A stretch of 64,000 bases of DNA from Jatrophihabitans sp. (GCA_025963285.1 JAOPUX010000151.1:1-64000), one strand, 5' to 3'. Shown: positions 15,929 to 25,892, counted from the stretch's first letter. The notes: generated by a model not told the origin, from the sequence alone. Translations and numbers: made by a program.

Positions 15929-16211
15929 TCAAGTCCGGCAAGTTCGTCGTCCGGCGGGTGCTCTTGCCACCCCAGGATGCGATGCCCGCGCTCGTCACAC
16001 TCGGCGACATTGCTGTGCTGACGCCCGCATCGGTCAGCACCGGCAGGCCACGCTCGCCCCGCAGCACCGATTTCGACAGCGGCGGGCGGTCGTACGGGTC
16101 ACGTCGCTCGGCGCTCACCATGACAATCTCGTCGGTGTTTCCGTTCCTTCGCAAGTGCTGCGCCAAGCGCACGGCGGCAATACCAGCTCCGACCAGAACG
16201 AGACGGGCCAT
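15921..16211 (-). pseudogene. Ferredoxin reductase, N-terminal fragment
   Basis: From the ATG at 16211 the first 63 residues (to about 16023) match the start of an FAD-dependent ferredoxin-NAD(P)+ reductase. They include the dinucleotide-binding LVLVGAGIAAVRLAQHL and the family motif DPYDRPPLSKSVL. After PVLTD the reading changes to a sequence without similarity and stops at 15921. A full-length reductase of this class has about 400 residues, so more than 80 per cent is missing. The upstream GAAGGG site is still present. It probably once served the P450/ferredoxin systems of the island and was cut at the junction. Confidence 0.7.
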
Positions 16212-16524
16212 GAGCCCGTTGCCCTTCATCCGCAGGCGTAGGTGTGTCTTCGCCCGTGTCACTGGACCGTTCCGTGTCGGCGTGAATGCTTGCGTCGAGT
16301 CCAGCGTCGCGTTCGCTACCGTTGAAAGGGTGGTCGCGCTCAGATCGACCCCGGTCTTGGACCAGGACCGTGGCTGGGGCCTCGATCGTGCACCGGCTAG
16401 CGCTTGGCTGAAGCGCCAGTCACTCGCACAACTTGTAAAACTTTACTATATCGTGTTCACAACGTGTGCTGCTGACTGCGCTGCTGGCCGGAGGGCCCGA
16501 CCTCTGTCCAGCAGAGGGTAAACG
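16212..16524. other. Intergenic region upstream of the GntR regulator with an AT-rich promoter patch
   Basis: About 310 bases without a supported gene. Bases 16431-16452 (containing TTGTAAAACTTTACTATAT) are strikingly AT-rich against a GC-rich background and resemble the AT-rich patches upstream of other island operons. TACTAT (16444-16449) could be a -10 element for the regulator. Autoregulation is possible. Confidence 0.4.
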
Positions 16525-17415
16525 GTGCCGATGATCGTGCCCAGCGAACGACCCGAGGAGACACCGCCGGTGACTGACGAATACGCGTTCCGACCGGCTC
16601 ACACCCGACCGATACGCCTCGCAGAGTCGATCGCGGCGCAGTTGCGGGAGAGAATCCTCAATGGCTCGCTGCCCAGTGGGACGCTCCCAAAGCAGGAAGA
16701 GCTCATGGACATGTTCCGGGTGAGCGGACCGTCTCTGCGCGAAGCGTTACGCATTCTCGAGGTCGAAGGACTCATCACGGTGCGGCGCGGCAAGATCGGC
16801 GGCGCCGAGATCCATCGCCCGGATGGCGCATCGGCAGCCCACGCGATCGGCTTGACCCTGCAGGGTGAGGGAACTCGGCTGCACGAATTGGCAGAGACTC
16901 TGCTGGCGTTCGAGCCGACCTGTGCCTCCGCGTGCGCCCTCCGCGAGGATCGGCTTGAAGTGATCCACGTAGCCTTGGAGGCCAATCTCGACCAGACCGC
17001 CGAGGCAGTTGGCAACGGGCCGGCATTCACCCGGCTCGCGCGAGAATTCCACGACCTCGTCGTCGAGCGCACCCCCAACTCTGCTCTGCGAATGCTGGTG
17101 CGGAGCCTCGTCGCAATCTGGTCTGCACAGGAAGAGAGCTGGGCTGTAAAGGCCTCTGAGGTCGGCCAGTACCCGAGCAATGAGGCCCAGACCGAGGTAC
17201 TGGAGACCCACCGCAAGATCGCAGCGAACATTTACCGCGGAAACGCATCCGCAGCCGAGAAGCTCGCCCGTAAGCACTTGAGCGTGTCACAGGACCTCGT
17301 CCTCGCACAGTACGGAGACCGGATCATCGATGCCGCCTCACCGCTCGCGATCGAGGGGTTCCGCAACCTCTCCTACGCGCGACGCGAGGATACTCAACCC
17401 TTACGCGTGATCTAG
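16525..17415 (+). CDS. GntR/FadR-family transcriptional regulator
   Basis: The 296-residue protein has an N-terminal winged helix (about 30-98) with QLRERILNGSLPSGTLPKQEEL and the recognition region VSGPSLREALRILEVEGLI. A C-terminal FCD-type all-helical effector domain (about 115-270) includes the spaced REFHDLVVERTPN and THRKIAANIYRGN segments that usually supply metal- or ligand-contact residues. Members typically bind acyl-CoA or organic acids and derepress catabolic genes. It is the only regulator found in the island, so it is the leading candidate to control the shared AT-rich operator. The GTG start at 16525 has AGAGGG six bases upstream. It converges with the CoA ligase, sharing a CTAG stop. 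Confidence 0.9.
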   Translation: MPMIVPSERPEETPPVTDEYAFRPAHTRPIRLAESIAAQLRERILNGSLPSGTLPKQEELMDMFRVSGPSLREALRILEVEGLITVRRGKIGGAEIHRPDGASAAHAIGLTLQGEGTRLHELAETLLAFEPTCASACALREDRLEVIHVALEANLDQTAEAVGNGPAFTRLAREFHDLVVERTPNSALRMLVRSLVAIWSAQEESWAVKASEVGQYPSNEAQTEVLETHRKIAANIYRGNASAAEKLARKHLSVSQDLVLAQYGDRIIDAASPLAIEGFRNLSYARREDTQPLRVI

Positions 17416-18923
17416 GGCTGCTGGCCAACATCCAAGAGCGTCGATGCCACCCCAACCGCGACCTGTCGCCGAAGCAGCTTGCCGACCGGGCTGTAGGGCA
17501 GCGGCTCAGCGGAGATCAAAACAACGTCCGGGGTGAGTGAACTCCGCACACGCCCACGTGCATATTCGCGCACCTGATCAGGCTGCAGGCCCGATTGGGC
17601 TTCGGACTCGACAACAGCAACGGTCCGCTCTCCCCACTCATCGTCAGCCAAGCCGACCACACATACGTCGCGGATACCGGCTAGGTCGCGCAGCACATCC
17701 TCGATCTCCGACGGCGAGATGTTCTCGCCACCGCGGATGATCGTGTCGTCCATTCGCCCGTGGAGGTAGACGAAGCCGTCGGCATCCAGCTCAGCCAGAT
17801 CGCGAGTCGGGAACCAGCCCTCGCCATCGAGAGCAGAGCCCGATCCGCCGTAACGGCCAGACACCTGCGCTCCGCGGACCCAGAGCTCACCAAGTTCCCA
17901 GGGCGCGCAGCGTTCACCCTGCTCAGACCGAACCTCCAGCTCGATCCCCGGCACGGCGCGTCCGGCCGAGCGAAGCCGGTGACGGTGCCCCGGCTGGTCC
18001 ATCGCGTCGCGATGCTCGGCCGGTCCAAGGACCGTGATCGTCGAACTCGTCTCGGTCAGCCCATAGGCATTGGTGAAGTCGACGGAGGGCATCAGCTCAA
18101 GCGCCCGGGTCAGGACCGACTCTGGGATCGCCGCCCCGCCGTAGGCAAGACTGCGCAGGCTCACGAGCCGCGGATCCGAGGGCTCAAGGACCTCGACAAT
18201 GCGGGCAAGCATTGTCGGCACCACCATGGCACTGGTAATCCTCTCTCGAAGGACGGTCTCTGCCCAGTCGGCCGCGTCGAAGTTCGGCAGGTGCACCATC
18301 CGGCGACCCGCGTAGATGTTGCTGAGCGTGCTGGCCACGCCCGCCACGTGGTAGGGCGGCACGCTCACCAGCACGGCGTCGTCCGCAGCGGCCGAGCCAA
18401 ACTCGACGGTCGCGAAGACGTAGCTGCTGAGGTTCCCGTGCCGCAGCTCGACCACCTTCGGCTCCCCCGTGGTGCCGCTCGTGAAGAGAATGACCGCGGT
18501 TTCCTCGGCATCGGCGGGCGTCGCAGCGATCGGCTCGGCCGTCTCGACAGCGGCGAGCCATTGAGCCGTCGTCAAGACGGTGGCCTCTCCCCATTCCAGA
18601 CGCTCCGCCAGCGCGCTGTCGACGACAACGAGGGGCCGATCCAGCCGCTGAACGAGAGCGAGGATCCGCTCGTCAGCCAGCCGGTAGTTGAGGGGCGCGA
18701 AGGGCACTCGCGCAGCGGCGGCGGCGAAGAGCAGCGTGGAGAGCACTGGCCCGTTGACCCCGACGAACGCCACCGACCCAGCCCCGCTGTCCGCGATGAC
18801 CGCTGCTCCCGCGCGAGCCACGCGTTCGAGACCGGCATAGCTGAGCGTCTGCGGATGCTCGCCGAGTGCAGTTCGGTCGTCGTAGCCCTGCGCGGCCATC
18901 TCCAGCAGCACAAGCAGACTCAT
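17412..18923 (-). CDS. Acyl-CoA synthetase (AMP-forming, FadD-like)
   Basis: A 503-residue cytosolic ligase that activates a carboxylic acid to its CoA thioester via an acyl-adenylate. The ANL-superfamily motifs are intact: A3 FTSGTTGEPK, A5 NAYGLTETSS, A7 FPTRDLAELD, A8 GRMDDTIIRGGENISPSEIE and A10 PYSPVGKLLRR with the catalytic Lys. The true start is the ATG at 18923, overlapping the SDR stop by four bases; the frame to 19097 is spurious. It is last in a six-gene operon with thiolase, FadJ-type enzyme and acyl-CoA dehydrogenases, so it probably loads a degradation intermediate. The substrate is not predictable. Confidence 0.93.
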   Translation of the reverse strand: MSLLVLLEMAAQGYDDRTALGEHPQTLSYAGLERVARAGAAVIADSGAGSVAFVGVNGPVLSTLLFAAAAARVPFAPLNYRLADERILALVQRLDRPLVVVDSALAERLEWGEATVLTTAQWLAAVETAEPIAATPADAEETAVILFTSGTTGEPKVVELRHGNLSSYVFATVEFGSAAADDAVLVSVPPYHVAGVASTLSNIYAGRRMVHLPNFDAADWAETVLRERITSAMVVPTMLARIVEVLEPSDPRLVSLRSLAYGGAAIPESVLTRALELMPSVDFTNAYGLTETSSTITVLGPAEHRDAMDQPGHRHRLRSAGRAVPGIELEVRSEQGERCAPWELGELWVRGAQVSGRYGGSGSALDGEGWFPTRDLAELDADGFVYLHGRMDDTIIRGGENISPSEIEDVLRDLAGIRDVCVVGLADDEWGERTVAVVESEAQSGLQPDQVREYARGRVRSSLTPDVVLISAEPLPYSPVGKLLRRQVAVGVASTLLDVGQQP

Positions 18924-19693
18924 AGCGGCCCCGGGGTGCGCTCGTGCTCGACCAGCAACGGGGTGGAGTAGGCGATCTGCCCGCTGATGTCGGAGGAGGC
19001 CAAGAGCAGCGCCGCCTCGGCCATCACGCCGACGTCCTCGACCACCATGTCCGTGAGATCGTGGTGGGCCGTCCCCGGCGTAGCGACGTTGTCCCACGGC
19101 GAGAGCGCATTGACCCGGACGCCGAGGTGGGTGACCTCTGCGGCGAGCCCGGTACTCATCCTCTCCAGGGCGGATTTACACATCCCGTAGACCGTGAAGC
19201 CGCGACGGGCCAGCGTCCCGAACGGTGGGCCAGCTGGATGGCTCGCCGCTCGGGAGGAGATGTTGACGATCCAGCCAGAGCCGCGTTCGACCATATCCGG
19301 AAGAACGAGTTGCGCGAGATGAAACGGAGCGTTCACCTGAAGCTCAAACATCAGCCGATAGCGCTTGTCGGGGTAGTCGACGAAAGGGATGAGAAAGGTC
19401 GCCGCAGCATTGTTCACGAGAATGTCGATCGGCCCGAAAGCCTTGACTACTTCGGCCACCGCACTCGCACGATCGGCAGGGACCGAGAGGTCAGCCTGGA
19501 CGGCGAGGGCTGAGCCGCCGGCGGCTTCGATAGCACCAACGGTCTCTTCAAGGGACCCCGCGCCACCAGTGAGAGTTCTCCCGAGCACCGCGACTCGGGC
19601 CCCCTCCGAAGCCAGCCGGGCCGCGATCGCAGCACCGATCCCCCGGCTCCCACCAGTGACGAGCGCGACCCGATCCTGCACGTTGCTCTGCAC
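18920..19693 (-). CDS. Short-chain dehydrogenase/reductase
   Basis: A 257-residue classical SDR: TGGSRGIG cofactor loop (13-20), NNAA (94-97), catalytic Ser near 146-147, and Tyr169 and Lys173 in YGMCK. The Arg at the end of the second strand suggests NADP(H). A Pro/Gly-rich insert (SHPAGPPFGTLARRG) sits just before the active Tyr. In an operon of beta-oxidation genes it likely oxidises or reduces a hydroxy- or keto-acyl-CoA intermediate. The gene starts 14 bases after the upstream acyl-CoA dehydrogenase stop and overlaps the CoA ligase start. Confidence 0.9.
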   Translation of the reverse strand: MQSNVQDRVALVTGGSRGIGAAIAARLASEGARVAVLGRTLTGGAGSLEETVGAIEAAGGSALAVQADLSVPADRASAVAEVVKAFGPIDILVNNAAATFLIPFVDYPDKRYRLMFELQVNAPFHLAQLVLPDMVERGSGWIVNISSRAASHPAGPPFGTLARRGFTVYGMCKSALERMSTGLAAEVTHLGVRVNALSPWDNVATPGTAHHDLTDMVVEDVGVMAEAALLLASSDISGQIAYSTPLLVEHERTPGPL

Positions 19694-19707
19694 TGAAGCC
19701 CTTTCGT

Positions 19708-20637
19708 TCAGAATTTGCCGACCCGGACCGGGTCGGCACCGTCAGCGAGCGCCTGGCCGAATGAACGGATGATGTCGCGGCCGGAGGCGAAGAAGGCGTC
19801 GAGCAGAAATCCACGCCGGACAAACCCGGCTAGCGGGAACTCAGCCGACAGGCCCACCGCTCCGCATACCTGGATCGCTTCCCTGGCAACGCGGTCATGC
19901 GCGCGCCCTGCCGCTGCCTTGGCCAGCCGCGCGGCAGGCAAGCCTCCCTCGACCGTCGCCGCCGTCAGTAGAGACTGCGCTCCAGCCAAAGCGGCGTAAG
20001 CCCCAGCCAGGCGGTGTCGGACGCCTTGATAAGACCCGACGGCCTGGCCGAACTGGTGCCGAGATCGGACGTGGGCGATGGCCACCTCCAGCGCGCTCTC
20101 GGCAAGGGCGAGCAATGAGCTGGCCAGGCCACGCGTCGCGGCGAGCTCAGCCAACGCCCAGTCCCGCTCAGGCCGCGAGAGGCGCAGCGTGCCGGAGACG
20201 AGGTGCCACCCCGCTGTCGGATCGACGCCGCCGATCGGCCTCACCTCGAGCGAGGCGAGATCGCAGCTGAACACTCCGCCGCCCCCTGGAACCATCGCTG
20301 CGTCCGGGATATCGCCAAGCAGAAGGCCCCGCACCTCGACCAGCCCCGAACACGGGCTGGGCAGACCTCGGGAGGATGCGCCGAAGTACGGCCAAACGAA
20401 GCGCGTCGAGGCGGCGAGGCCCAGCGCGGCGGCTGCCACCGCGTCCAACGCGGGCGCAGTCGAGAGCGCACGGGCATGTTCGGCCATCAGCAGGTCTTGA
20501 GCCAGTTCGGTGTCGGCGTCGACGACGTCGGCCCAGCCGAGCTCATCCAGGGCCGTGGCAAGGTCGTGGGGACGGTCACCGAACATCGAGGCGAGCGAGC
20601 CTCGGAGTAGCTCCGCCGTTGCGGCGTCGACCGTCAC
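19708..20637 (-). CDS. Acyl-CoA dehydrogenase family protein, short subunit type
   Basis: A 309-residue acyl-CoA dehydrogenase-like protein, about 70 residues shorter than usual. The C-terminal four-helix domain is recognisable by RHQFGQAVGSYQGVRHRLA and QVCGAVGLSAEFPLAGFVRR. It lacks the GGxxEIQR FAD-contact loop found in its neighbour. Short partners of this kind form alpha2beta2 heterotetramers with a full-length dehydrogenase in steroid side-chain and ring degradation. It overlaps the full-length gene by four bases, supporting a complex. It probably does not act alone. Confidence 0.85.
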   Translation of the reverse strand: MTVDAATAELLRGSLASMFGDRPHDLATALDELGWADVVDADTELAQDLLMAEHARALSTAPALDAVAAAALGLAASTRFVWPYFGASSRGLPSPCSGLVEVRGLLLGDIPDAAMVPGGGGVFSCDLASLEVRPIGGVDPTAGWHLVSGTLRLSRPERDWALAELAATRGLASSLLALAESALEVAIAHVRSRHQFGQAVGSYQGVRHRLAGAYAALAGAQSLLTAATVEGGLPAARLAKAAAGRAHDRVAREAIQVCGAVGLSAEFPLAGFVRRGFLLDAFFASGRDIIRSFGQALADGADPVRVGKF

Positions 20638-21815
20638 GACGGCGCTCCGATCCGCGCTGCCCTGGCCTGCTCGGGCGGCAGCCCCAACACGCGATCGGCG
20701 AGGATCGTGCGCTGTATCTCTGCCGAGCCGCCGTAGATGCTTGATGCCCGGCTATACCACCACTGGGCTCGCCAGCTGGCATTCTCGTCCAGCGCATCAA
20801 AGCCGGCCCCGAGCAGCTCGCGCGCCGCGTCGAGGACGCCCTGCTCGGCGGCAGCGAGCAGTACCTTGTCAGCTGAGGCAGCTGGGCCCACGGTCTCACC
20901 AGCATCGAGGCGAGCCACTGTCTGCGCCGATTTGGTCCGCAGCAGGGACACTGCCAACCAAGCCCGTCCAAGCACATCCGCTGCAGCCGGATCACCGGAC
21001 TGTCCGGTCCGGCGCAGCTGAGCCGCCAGCTCACGCAGCCGGGCGAGCAGCCAGGCCTGTCGCTGTGCCGAATACATCGCTCGCTCGAACTGGAGCAAGA
21101 ACATGGCGATGGCCCAGCCTTCGTTCTCGGCGCCGATCCGCCGAGCGGTCGGCACCGTCACATCGTCGAAGAAGGTCTCGCACATCTCATGAGCGCCGCT
21201 GGCGAATTCGAGCGGCCGGCGGAGCACCCCTGGTGAGTCGGCATCGATGAAGAGTACGGAGATGCCCCGGTGCCTACTGTCGGCAGGACCCGTGCGGACC
21301 AGCGTGAACAGTCGATCGGCGAGATGGCCGTTACTCGTCCAGACCTTCTGACCGTTGACCAGGTAGCCGCCCTCGGTCGGCGTCGCCCTCGTCCGCAAGG
21401 CGGCCAGATCGCTACCCGCCTCGGGCTCTGAGAACCCTTGACCCCAGAGTTCGCGGCCCGAAAGCATGGCTGCCCCGTACTCGGCAGCAAGCGCTGGTGC
21501 ATACCTGATGACGGCCGGGCCCAGCACCTCCCCGGAGAAGTCGCCCTCGGGCACGAAGAGTCCGGCCGCGCAGAGCTCGTCGTAATAGACGGCCCGATAG
21601 CGTGGACCGCCGCCCAGGCCGCCCACCTCGACCGGCCAGCCGAAGCGCTTGAAGCCCCGCTCCCACGTGATGGCGCTGAGCTCTTGGCCTAGCGCGACGT
21701 AGCGCTCGTGTTCCAGCTCGGCCCATCCCCGGAGATCTCGAAGGGCAGCTGGATCCGAGCTGAGCCAGTCCCGCAGCTCAACCCGGTACTCCTCCAGCGA
21801 TGTCGGAGCGGTCAC
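20634..21815 (-). CDS. Acyl-CoA dehydrogenase, full-length
   Basis: A 393-residue FAD enzyme that introduces an alpha,beta double bond in an acyl-CoA. Motifs are GFSEPEAGSDLAALRT (substrate/FAD loop), NGQKVWTSNGHLAD, and the C-terminal SIYGGSAEIQRTILADRVLGLP. In the last motif the residue matching the MCAD catalytic Glu (YEGT) is Gly, so the base must come from another position, as in several FadE proteins. Four-base overlaps link it to the short subunit downstream and to the FadJ-type gene upstream. Confidence 0.92.
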   Translation of the reverse strand: MTAPTSLEEYRVELRDWLSSDPAALRDLRGWAELEHERYVALGQELSAITWERGFKRFGWPVEVGGLGGGPRYRAVYYDELCAAGLFVPEGDFSGEVLGPAVIRYAPALAAEYGAAMLSGRELWGQGFSEPEAGSDLAALRTRATPTEGGYLVNGQKVWTSNGHLADRLFTLVRTGPADSRHRGISVLFIDADSPGVLRRPLEFASGAHEMCETFFDDVTVPTARRIGAENEGWAIAMFLLQFERAMYSAQRQAWLLARLRELAAQLRRTGQSGDPAAADVLGRAWLAVSLLRTKSAQTVARLDAGETVGPAASADKVLLAAAEQGVLDAARELLGAGFDALDENASWRAQWWYSRASSIYGGSAEIQRTILADRVLGLPPEQARAARIGAPS

Positions 21816-23971
21816 TCGAAGCGGCCGCCAGCCAGCGCGACCTCACGGAGCCGGGCCGGCGGCTCGAAGCGTTCGCCGTACAACTTGGCCAGCTCGTCGG
21901 CACGCCGGGTGAAGCCCGCCGCGCCGCCTTCGTACTGGTTGATGTAGCCGAAAACGCCGCCCGTCCATGCGGGGTAGCCGATGCCCATAACTGAACCGAC
22001 GTTGCCGTCCAGCGGGCTGGTCAGTACACCCTCCTGCAGGCAGCGAACGCTCTCCACGGCCTCGATGAACAGCAAGCGCTCCTGCATATCGAGGAACGGT
22101 ATCTCGTGTTCGGCGTCGTTGAATGTGGTTCGCACCTGCGACCACAGCCCGGTCCGTCGACCGTCGGGTCCATAGTCGTAGAAGCCGGCGCCCCGCAGCC
22201 GTCCCGGCCGGCCGAGGTCATACATCTTCTGGATGACGAGCTCGGCGGGGTGCGGTACGTACGGCTCGCCGGCAGCCTCCCGGGCCTGACGTGCCTCGCC
22301 GAAGACCTTCACCGAGAGTTCCATGTTCAGTTCATCGGTCAGCTGCAGCATGCCCACGGGGTAGCCCGCGGTCGTTGCCGCACGTTCGATTGACGACGGG
22401 TTGAGTCCCTCGCCGAGCATCGCCACGCCCTCGTTGACGACCGTCCCGATCACCCGGCTGGTGAAGAAGCCCCGGTTGTCGTTTACGACGATCGGGGTCT
22501 TCTTCAGCAGCAGCGCTGCATCAAAGGCCCTGGCCAGGGTCTGGTCGCTCGTGTGCTTGGCGCGAATGATCTCGAGTAGCGGCATCCGGTCGACGGGCGA
22601 GAAGAAGTGCATGCCGACCACGCGAGTCTGATCGGAGACTGCGACGGCAAGGTCGGTGATCGGAATCGTGGAGGTGTTCGACCCGATCACCGCATCGGGC
22701 GAGACGACGGCGTCGATCTCGCGCAACACCTCGTGCTTGAGCGACTCGCTCTCGAACACCGCCTCGATCACAAGATCCGCGCCGGAGCAATCCGCAGTGT
22801 CGGCGGTTGCGTGAATCCGCTTGAGGATCGCGTCACGTTCCTCAGGCGTCCGGCTGCCCGCAGCCACCGCCTTCTCCAGCAGCTTGACGCTGTAGGCCTT
22901 GCCGCGCTCTGCTGCCTCGATCGAGGTGTCCTTCAGGACCACGTCCAGCCCCACGATCGCGGCCTGATAGGCGATCCCCGCGCCCATCATTCCCGCTCCG
23001 AGGATGGCGAGCTTCGTCGGCTTCCAGGTTGGCTGACCGGCTGGGCGCGAGCTGCCCCTGCGTGCGGCGAGCGGATCGAGGAACCGCGCCCGAATGAGGC
23101 TCTTCGCCTGCTGACCGGTGACGAGATCGATGAAGTAGCGCGTCTCGATCACCGATGCGACGTCCAGTGACTTGTCCTTCCCCTCGACCGCTGCGCAGAG
23201 CACGTGATGCTGGGAGAGCGCCGGCGCCCCCTTCGTCTTCTTGCGCAGCCCGGCAACGAGCGCCGGGAGGTAGAGCTCGTCGCTCCATCCTGCTGGCACC
23301 GGAATTGAGAACCCCGGGCGATCCCATGGCTGCTTGGCGTCGGGGTGCGCGGCGATCCAGACCTTGGCCTGCGCGATCAACTCCTCCGGGGTGTCGACGA
23401 CCTCGTCGACGATGCCCTTCGAGCGCGCGTCGTCGGCCGAGTAGCGCCGGCCTTCGAGCAGCAGGATGTCGAGGGCGGGCTGCAGACCAAGTAGTCGGAC
23501 CGAACGAACCACGCCGCCCGCGCCGGGCAGAAGACCCAAGGTGACCTCTGGCAGGCCGAACTCGACTCGCGCACCCCGAAGGGCGATCCGGTGGTGGGTG
23601 GCAAAGGCGATCTCCAGGCCGCCGCCGAGCGCTGCTCCGTTGAGAGCCGCAACGACAGGTACCGGCAGGGTCTCGAGCGCTCGCAGAGTCGCCTTGAAGG
23701 CAAGCGCGGCGCCGAAGAGCTCGTCCGCGCTGTCGGGGTGCACCGCCAACATGTCGTGCAGGTCGCCACCGGCGAAGAAGGTCGGCTTGCCCGAGGTGAC
23801 GATGACGCCGGTCAGCCCGTCGAGGGCACCGAGCTCGCTCACCTTGGCCCGGAGTTCGTGCTGGAGTGCCACGTTGAGCGTGTTGGTGGACTGCTCAGGG
23901 TCGTCGAAGGTAAGCGTCGCGACACCATCTGCGTCGAGGACGACCGTGATCTTGTCGGCCACGCTCGTCAC
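21812..23971 (-). CDS. 3-hydroxyacyl-CoA dehydrogenase / enoyl-CoA hydratase (FadB/FadJ type)
   Basis: The 719-residue bifunctional enzyme has an N-terminal crotonase domain (about 10-190), with the oxyanion-hole sequence [21 protein letters not shown] and [18 protein letters not shown] Rossmann domain follows from about 310 ([18 protein letters not shown]), then the C-terminal 3HCDH domains with [15 protein letters not shown]. It hydrates enoyl-CoA and oxidises the 3-hydroxyacyl-CoA with NAD+. Paired with the thiolase gene directly upstream, it supplies the last steps of beta-oxidation for the whole island. Confidence 0.94.
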   Translation of the reverse strand: MTSVADKITVVLDADGVATLTFDDPEQSTNTLNVALQHELRAKVSELGALDGLTGVIVTSGKPTFFAGGDLHDMLAVHPDSADELFGAALAFKATLRALETLPVPVVAALNGAALGGGLEIAFATHHRIALRGARVEFGLPEVTLGLLPGAGGVVRSVRLLGLQPALDILLLEGRRYSADDARSKGIVDEVVDTPEELIAQAKVWIAAHPDAKQPWDRPGFSIPVPAGWSDELYLPALVAGLRKKTKGAPALSQHHVLCAAVEGKDKSLDVASVIETRYFIDLVTGQQAKSLIRARFLDPLAARRGSSRPAGQPTWKPTKLAILGAGMMGAGIAYQAAIVGLDVVLKDTSIEAAERGKAYSVKLLEKAVAAGSRTPEERDAILKRIHATADTADCSGADLVIEAVFESESLKHEVLREIDAVVSPDAVIGSNTSTIPITDLAVAVSDQTRVVGMHFFSPVDRMPLLEIIRAKHTSDQTLARAFDAALLLKKTPIVVNDNRGFFTSRVIGTVVNEGVAMLGEGLNPSSIERAATTAGYPVGMLQLTDELNMELSVKVFGEARQAREAAGEPYVPHPAELVIQKMYDLGRPGRLRGAGFYDYGPDGRRTGLWSQVRTTFNDAEHEIPFLDMQERLLFIEAVESVRCLQEGVLTSPLDGNVGSVMGIGYPAWTGGVFGYINQYEGGAAGFTRRADELAKLYGERFEPPARLREVALAGGRFE

Positions 23972-25176
23972 ACCCGCTCGATGATCGTCGCGATGCCGAG
24001 GCCGCCACCCGCGCAGAGGCTAGCCAGGCCGTAGCGCAGTTCCCGGCGCTCGAGTTCATCAAGCAGCGTGCCGAGAATCATGGCTCCGGTCGCGCCGATC
24101 GGGTGGCCCATCGCGATTGCTCCTCCATTGACATTGATCTGGTCGAGTGAGATGTCGAGCTCGGCAACGAAGCGCAGTACCACCGAAGCGAAGGCCTCGT
24201 TCAGCTCGAAGAGATCGATATCGGTTGCGGTGAGGCCGGCCCGCGCCAGGGCCTTGCGTGCCGCGCCGGCCGGTGCGGTCAGCATGATGGTCGGATCGTC
24301 GCCGATGATCGCGGTGGCGACGATGCGTGCGCGCGGACGGAGCCCGAGCTCAGCTCCGACGGCAGCGCTGCCCACGAGCACGATACCGGCGCCGTCCACG
24401 ATCCCGGAGGAGTTCCCGGCCGTGTGGACGTGGTTGATCCTTTCGACCTGGTGATACTTCTGCAGCGCTACGTCGTCGAAGCCTGCCGCGCCTGCGGCAA
24501 CGAAGGCGGGCTTGAGGGCTGCCAGACCCTCAGCGCTGGTCTCCGGGCGCATGTACTCGTCTCGATCGAGAACGACCAGGCCGTTACGGTCCCGAACCGG
24601 GATGACCGAGTTGTCGAAGTACCCCTGCTTCCACGCATCCTCGGAGCGGCGCTGCGAGGTCAAGGCGTAGGCATCGACATCCTCGCGGGTGATGCCATCG
24701 AGCGTGGCGATCAGGTCGGCCCCTACCCCCTGGGGCACGAATTGCAGCTCCCAGCTCGTCTCCGGGTCGAGAGCCCAGGCACCTCCATCAGCTCCCATCG
24801 CGACATGCGAGAGCGACTCGACGCCACCGGCAATGAAGAGCTCCTCCCAGCCGGAGGCGACCTTTTGCGCGGCGGTGTTGACGGCCTCGAGCCCGGAGGC
24901 GCAGAAGCGGCTGAGTTGGACGCCTCCCACCGTGTTGGGCAGCCCGGCGGCCAGCGCGGCGATCCGGGCTAGTACGGCTCCCTGATCGCGAAGGGGCGAA
25001 CCGACACCAAGGATGACGTCATCGATCCGATTCGGGTCGAGGCCCTTGTGGCGGTGGAGCATCTCGGTCAACAGCCCGGTGACCAGCGAGATCGGCTTCA
25101 CACCGGCCAAGGCACCCTTCTGATTGCCGCGACCTCGCGGGGTCCGAATCGCGTCGTAGATGAAGGCCTCGACCAT
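23968..25176 (-). CDS. Acetyl-CoA acyltransferase (thiolase)
   Basis: A 402-residue thiolase that cleaves 3-ketoacyl-CoA with CoA. The nucleophile is Cys92 in [15 protein letters not shown]. The C-terminal motifs [21 protein letters not shown] (catalytic His) and LCAGGGLG (second Cys) are all present. The first gene of a six-gene leftward operon. The ATG at 25176 is preferred over a GTG three bases upstream because GAGGATGG is better spaced. The AT-rich operator candidate lies about 20-40 bases upstream and is shared with the divergent hotdog gene. Confidence 0.95.
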   Translation of the reverse strand: MVEAFIYDAIRTPRGRGNQKGALAGVKPISLVTGLLTEMLHRHKGLDPNRIDDVILGVGSPLRDQGAVLARIAALAAGLPNTVGGVQLSRFCASGLEAVNTAAQKVASGWEELFIAGGVESLSHVAMGADGGAWALDPETSWELQFVPQGVGADLIATLDGITREDVDAYALTSQRRSEDAWKQGYFDNSVIPVRDRNGLVVLDRDEYMRPETSAEGLAALKPAFVAAGAAGFDDVALQKYHQVERINHVHTAGNSSGIVDGAGIVLVGSAAVGAELGLRPRARIVATAIIGDDPTIMLTAPAGAARKALARAGLTATDIDLFELNEAFASVVLRFVAELDISLDQINVNGGAIAMGHPIGATGAMILGTLLDELERRELRYGLASLCAGGGLGIATIIERV

Positions 25177-25193
25177 CACACCATCCTCGTCTG

Positions 25194-25219
25194 CTAATTT
25201 CTACAAAGATAACAAGTTT
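25194..25219. promoter_or_regulatory. Candidate shared operator, thiolase/hotdog divergent promoter
   Basis: An AT-rich stretch in GC-rich surroundings with core TTTCTACAAAGA (25198-25209). On the minus strand it reads GTTATCTTTGTAG, sharing the 9-mer TTATCTTTG with the sites near 55010 and 60609. It may be an operator, a -10 region, or both. Confidence 0.45.
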
Positions 25220-25263
25220 CTGGAGCAGGTCAAGCCTCTGCAGCGCGATGAACTGGGAGAGAA

Positions 25264-25875
25264 ATGGCGGAGCAGTCAGAGCACGAGCTACGCCCGGTCG
25301 GTGCCGATACGCTCGCCGACCTGGAACGCCTGGTCCGTGCCATACGCGCCTTGGAGAATGCCTACTCCGAAGCAAGCGTGCCGCCCGGCGTCGCGGGCGA
25401 GGTGGCCGCGACAATCGAGGCGCAGGTGGCCGTTCTTGCCCGCTTCGCCGCGCCGGAGGTCGACCGTGTGGCGGGACGGCGGCCTGAGCTGGAGGGCTTT
25501 GCACAGGTACTCGTCCCGCCGTTGACCTATCTCGAAACTAGCGAGGCGCAGATCAAGGCCGAGGTCACATGCGGGCCGCTTTACCTAGGCTCGGGAGCGG
25601 CCCTGCACGGGGGGGTGGCGCCGCTGCTCCTAGACGACGTGATGGGGCGCCTGGCCAATGGCAACCGCTTGGCTGACCCGGACGCCACCTCGACGATCCG
25701 CACGGCTTACCTGCACGTCAACTATCGGGGCCTCGCTCCCGTCGGACGCACACTCCAGGTACGTGCCTGGGCCGAGCGAACCGACGGTCGCAAGAGGTGG
25801 TTCGCTGCTGAGATCACCCTCGACGGGCGCGTACTCGTCGACGCCGAGGCGATGATCGTCCAACCGCGGCATTAG
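25264..25875 (+). CDS. Hotdog-fold thioesterase (PaaI/4HBT-like)
   Basis: A 203-residue protein with an alpha-helical N-terminal extension (1-75) and a C-terminal hotdog domain. The domain motif ALHGGVAPLLLDDVMG (about 118-133) matches the PaaI-type helix that carries the active-site Gly/Asp, and YLHVNYRGLAPVG matches the second strand. It would hydrolyse or bind an acyl-CoA, perhaps recycling CoA from dead-end intermediates. The start is ATG 25264, with GGAGAGAA immediately upstream. It is a single rightward gene divergent from the thiolase operon, ending 17 bases before the convergent hydratase gene. Confidence 0.88.
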   Translation: MAEQSEHELRPVGADTLADLERLVRAIRALENAYSEASVPPGVAGEVAATIEAQVAVLARFAAPEVDRVAGRRPELEGFAQVLVPPLTYLETSEAQIKAEVTCGPLYLGSGAALHGGVAPLLLDDVMGRLANGNRLADPDATSTIRTAYLHVNYRGLAPVGRTLQVRAWAERTDGRKRWFAAEITLDGRVLVDAEAMIVQPRH

Positions 25876-25892
25876 TGATCCCGCGAACGAGG

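Noticed and set aside
15925-16521. 198-residue plus-strand frame across the junction
   Set aside because: It is antisense to the ferredoxin reductase fragment and has no domain.
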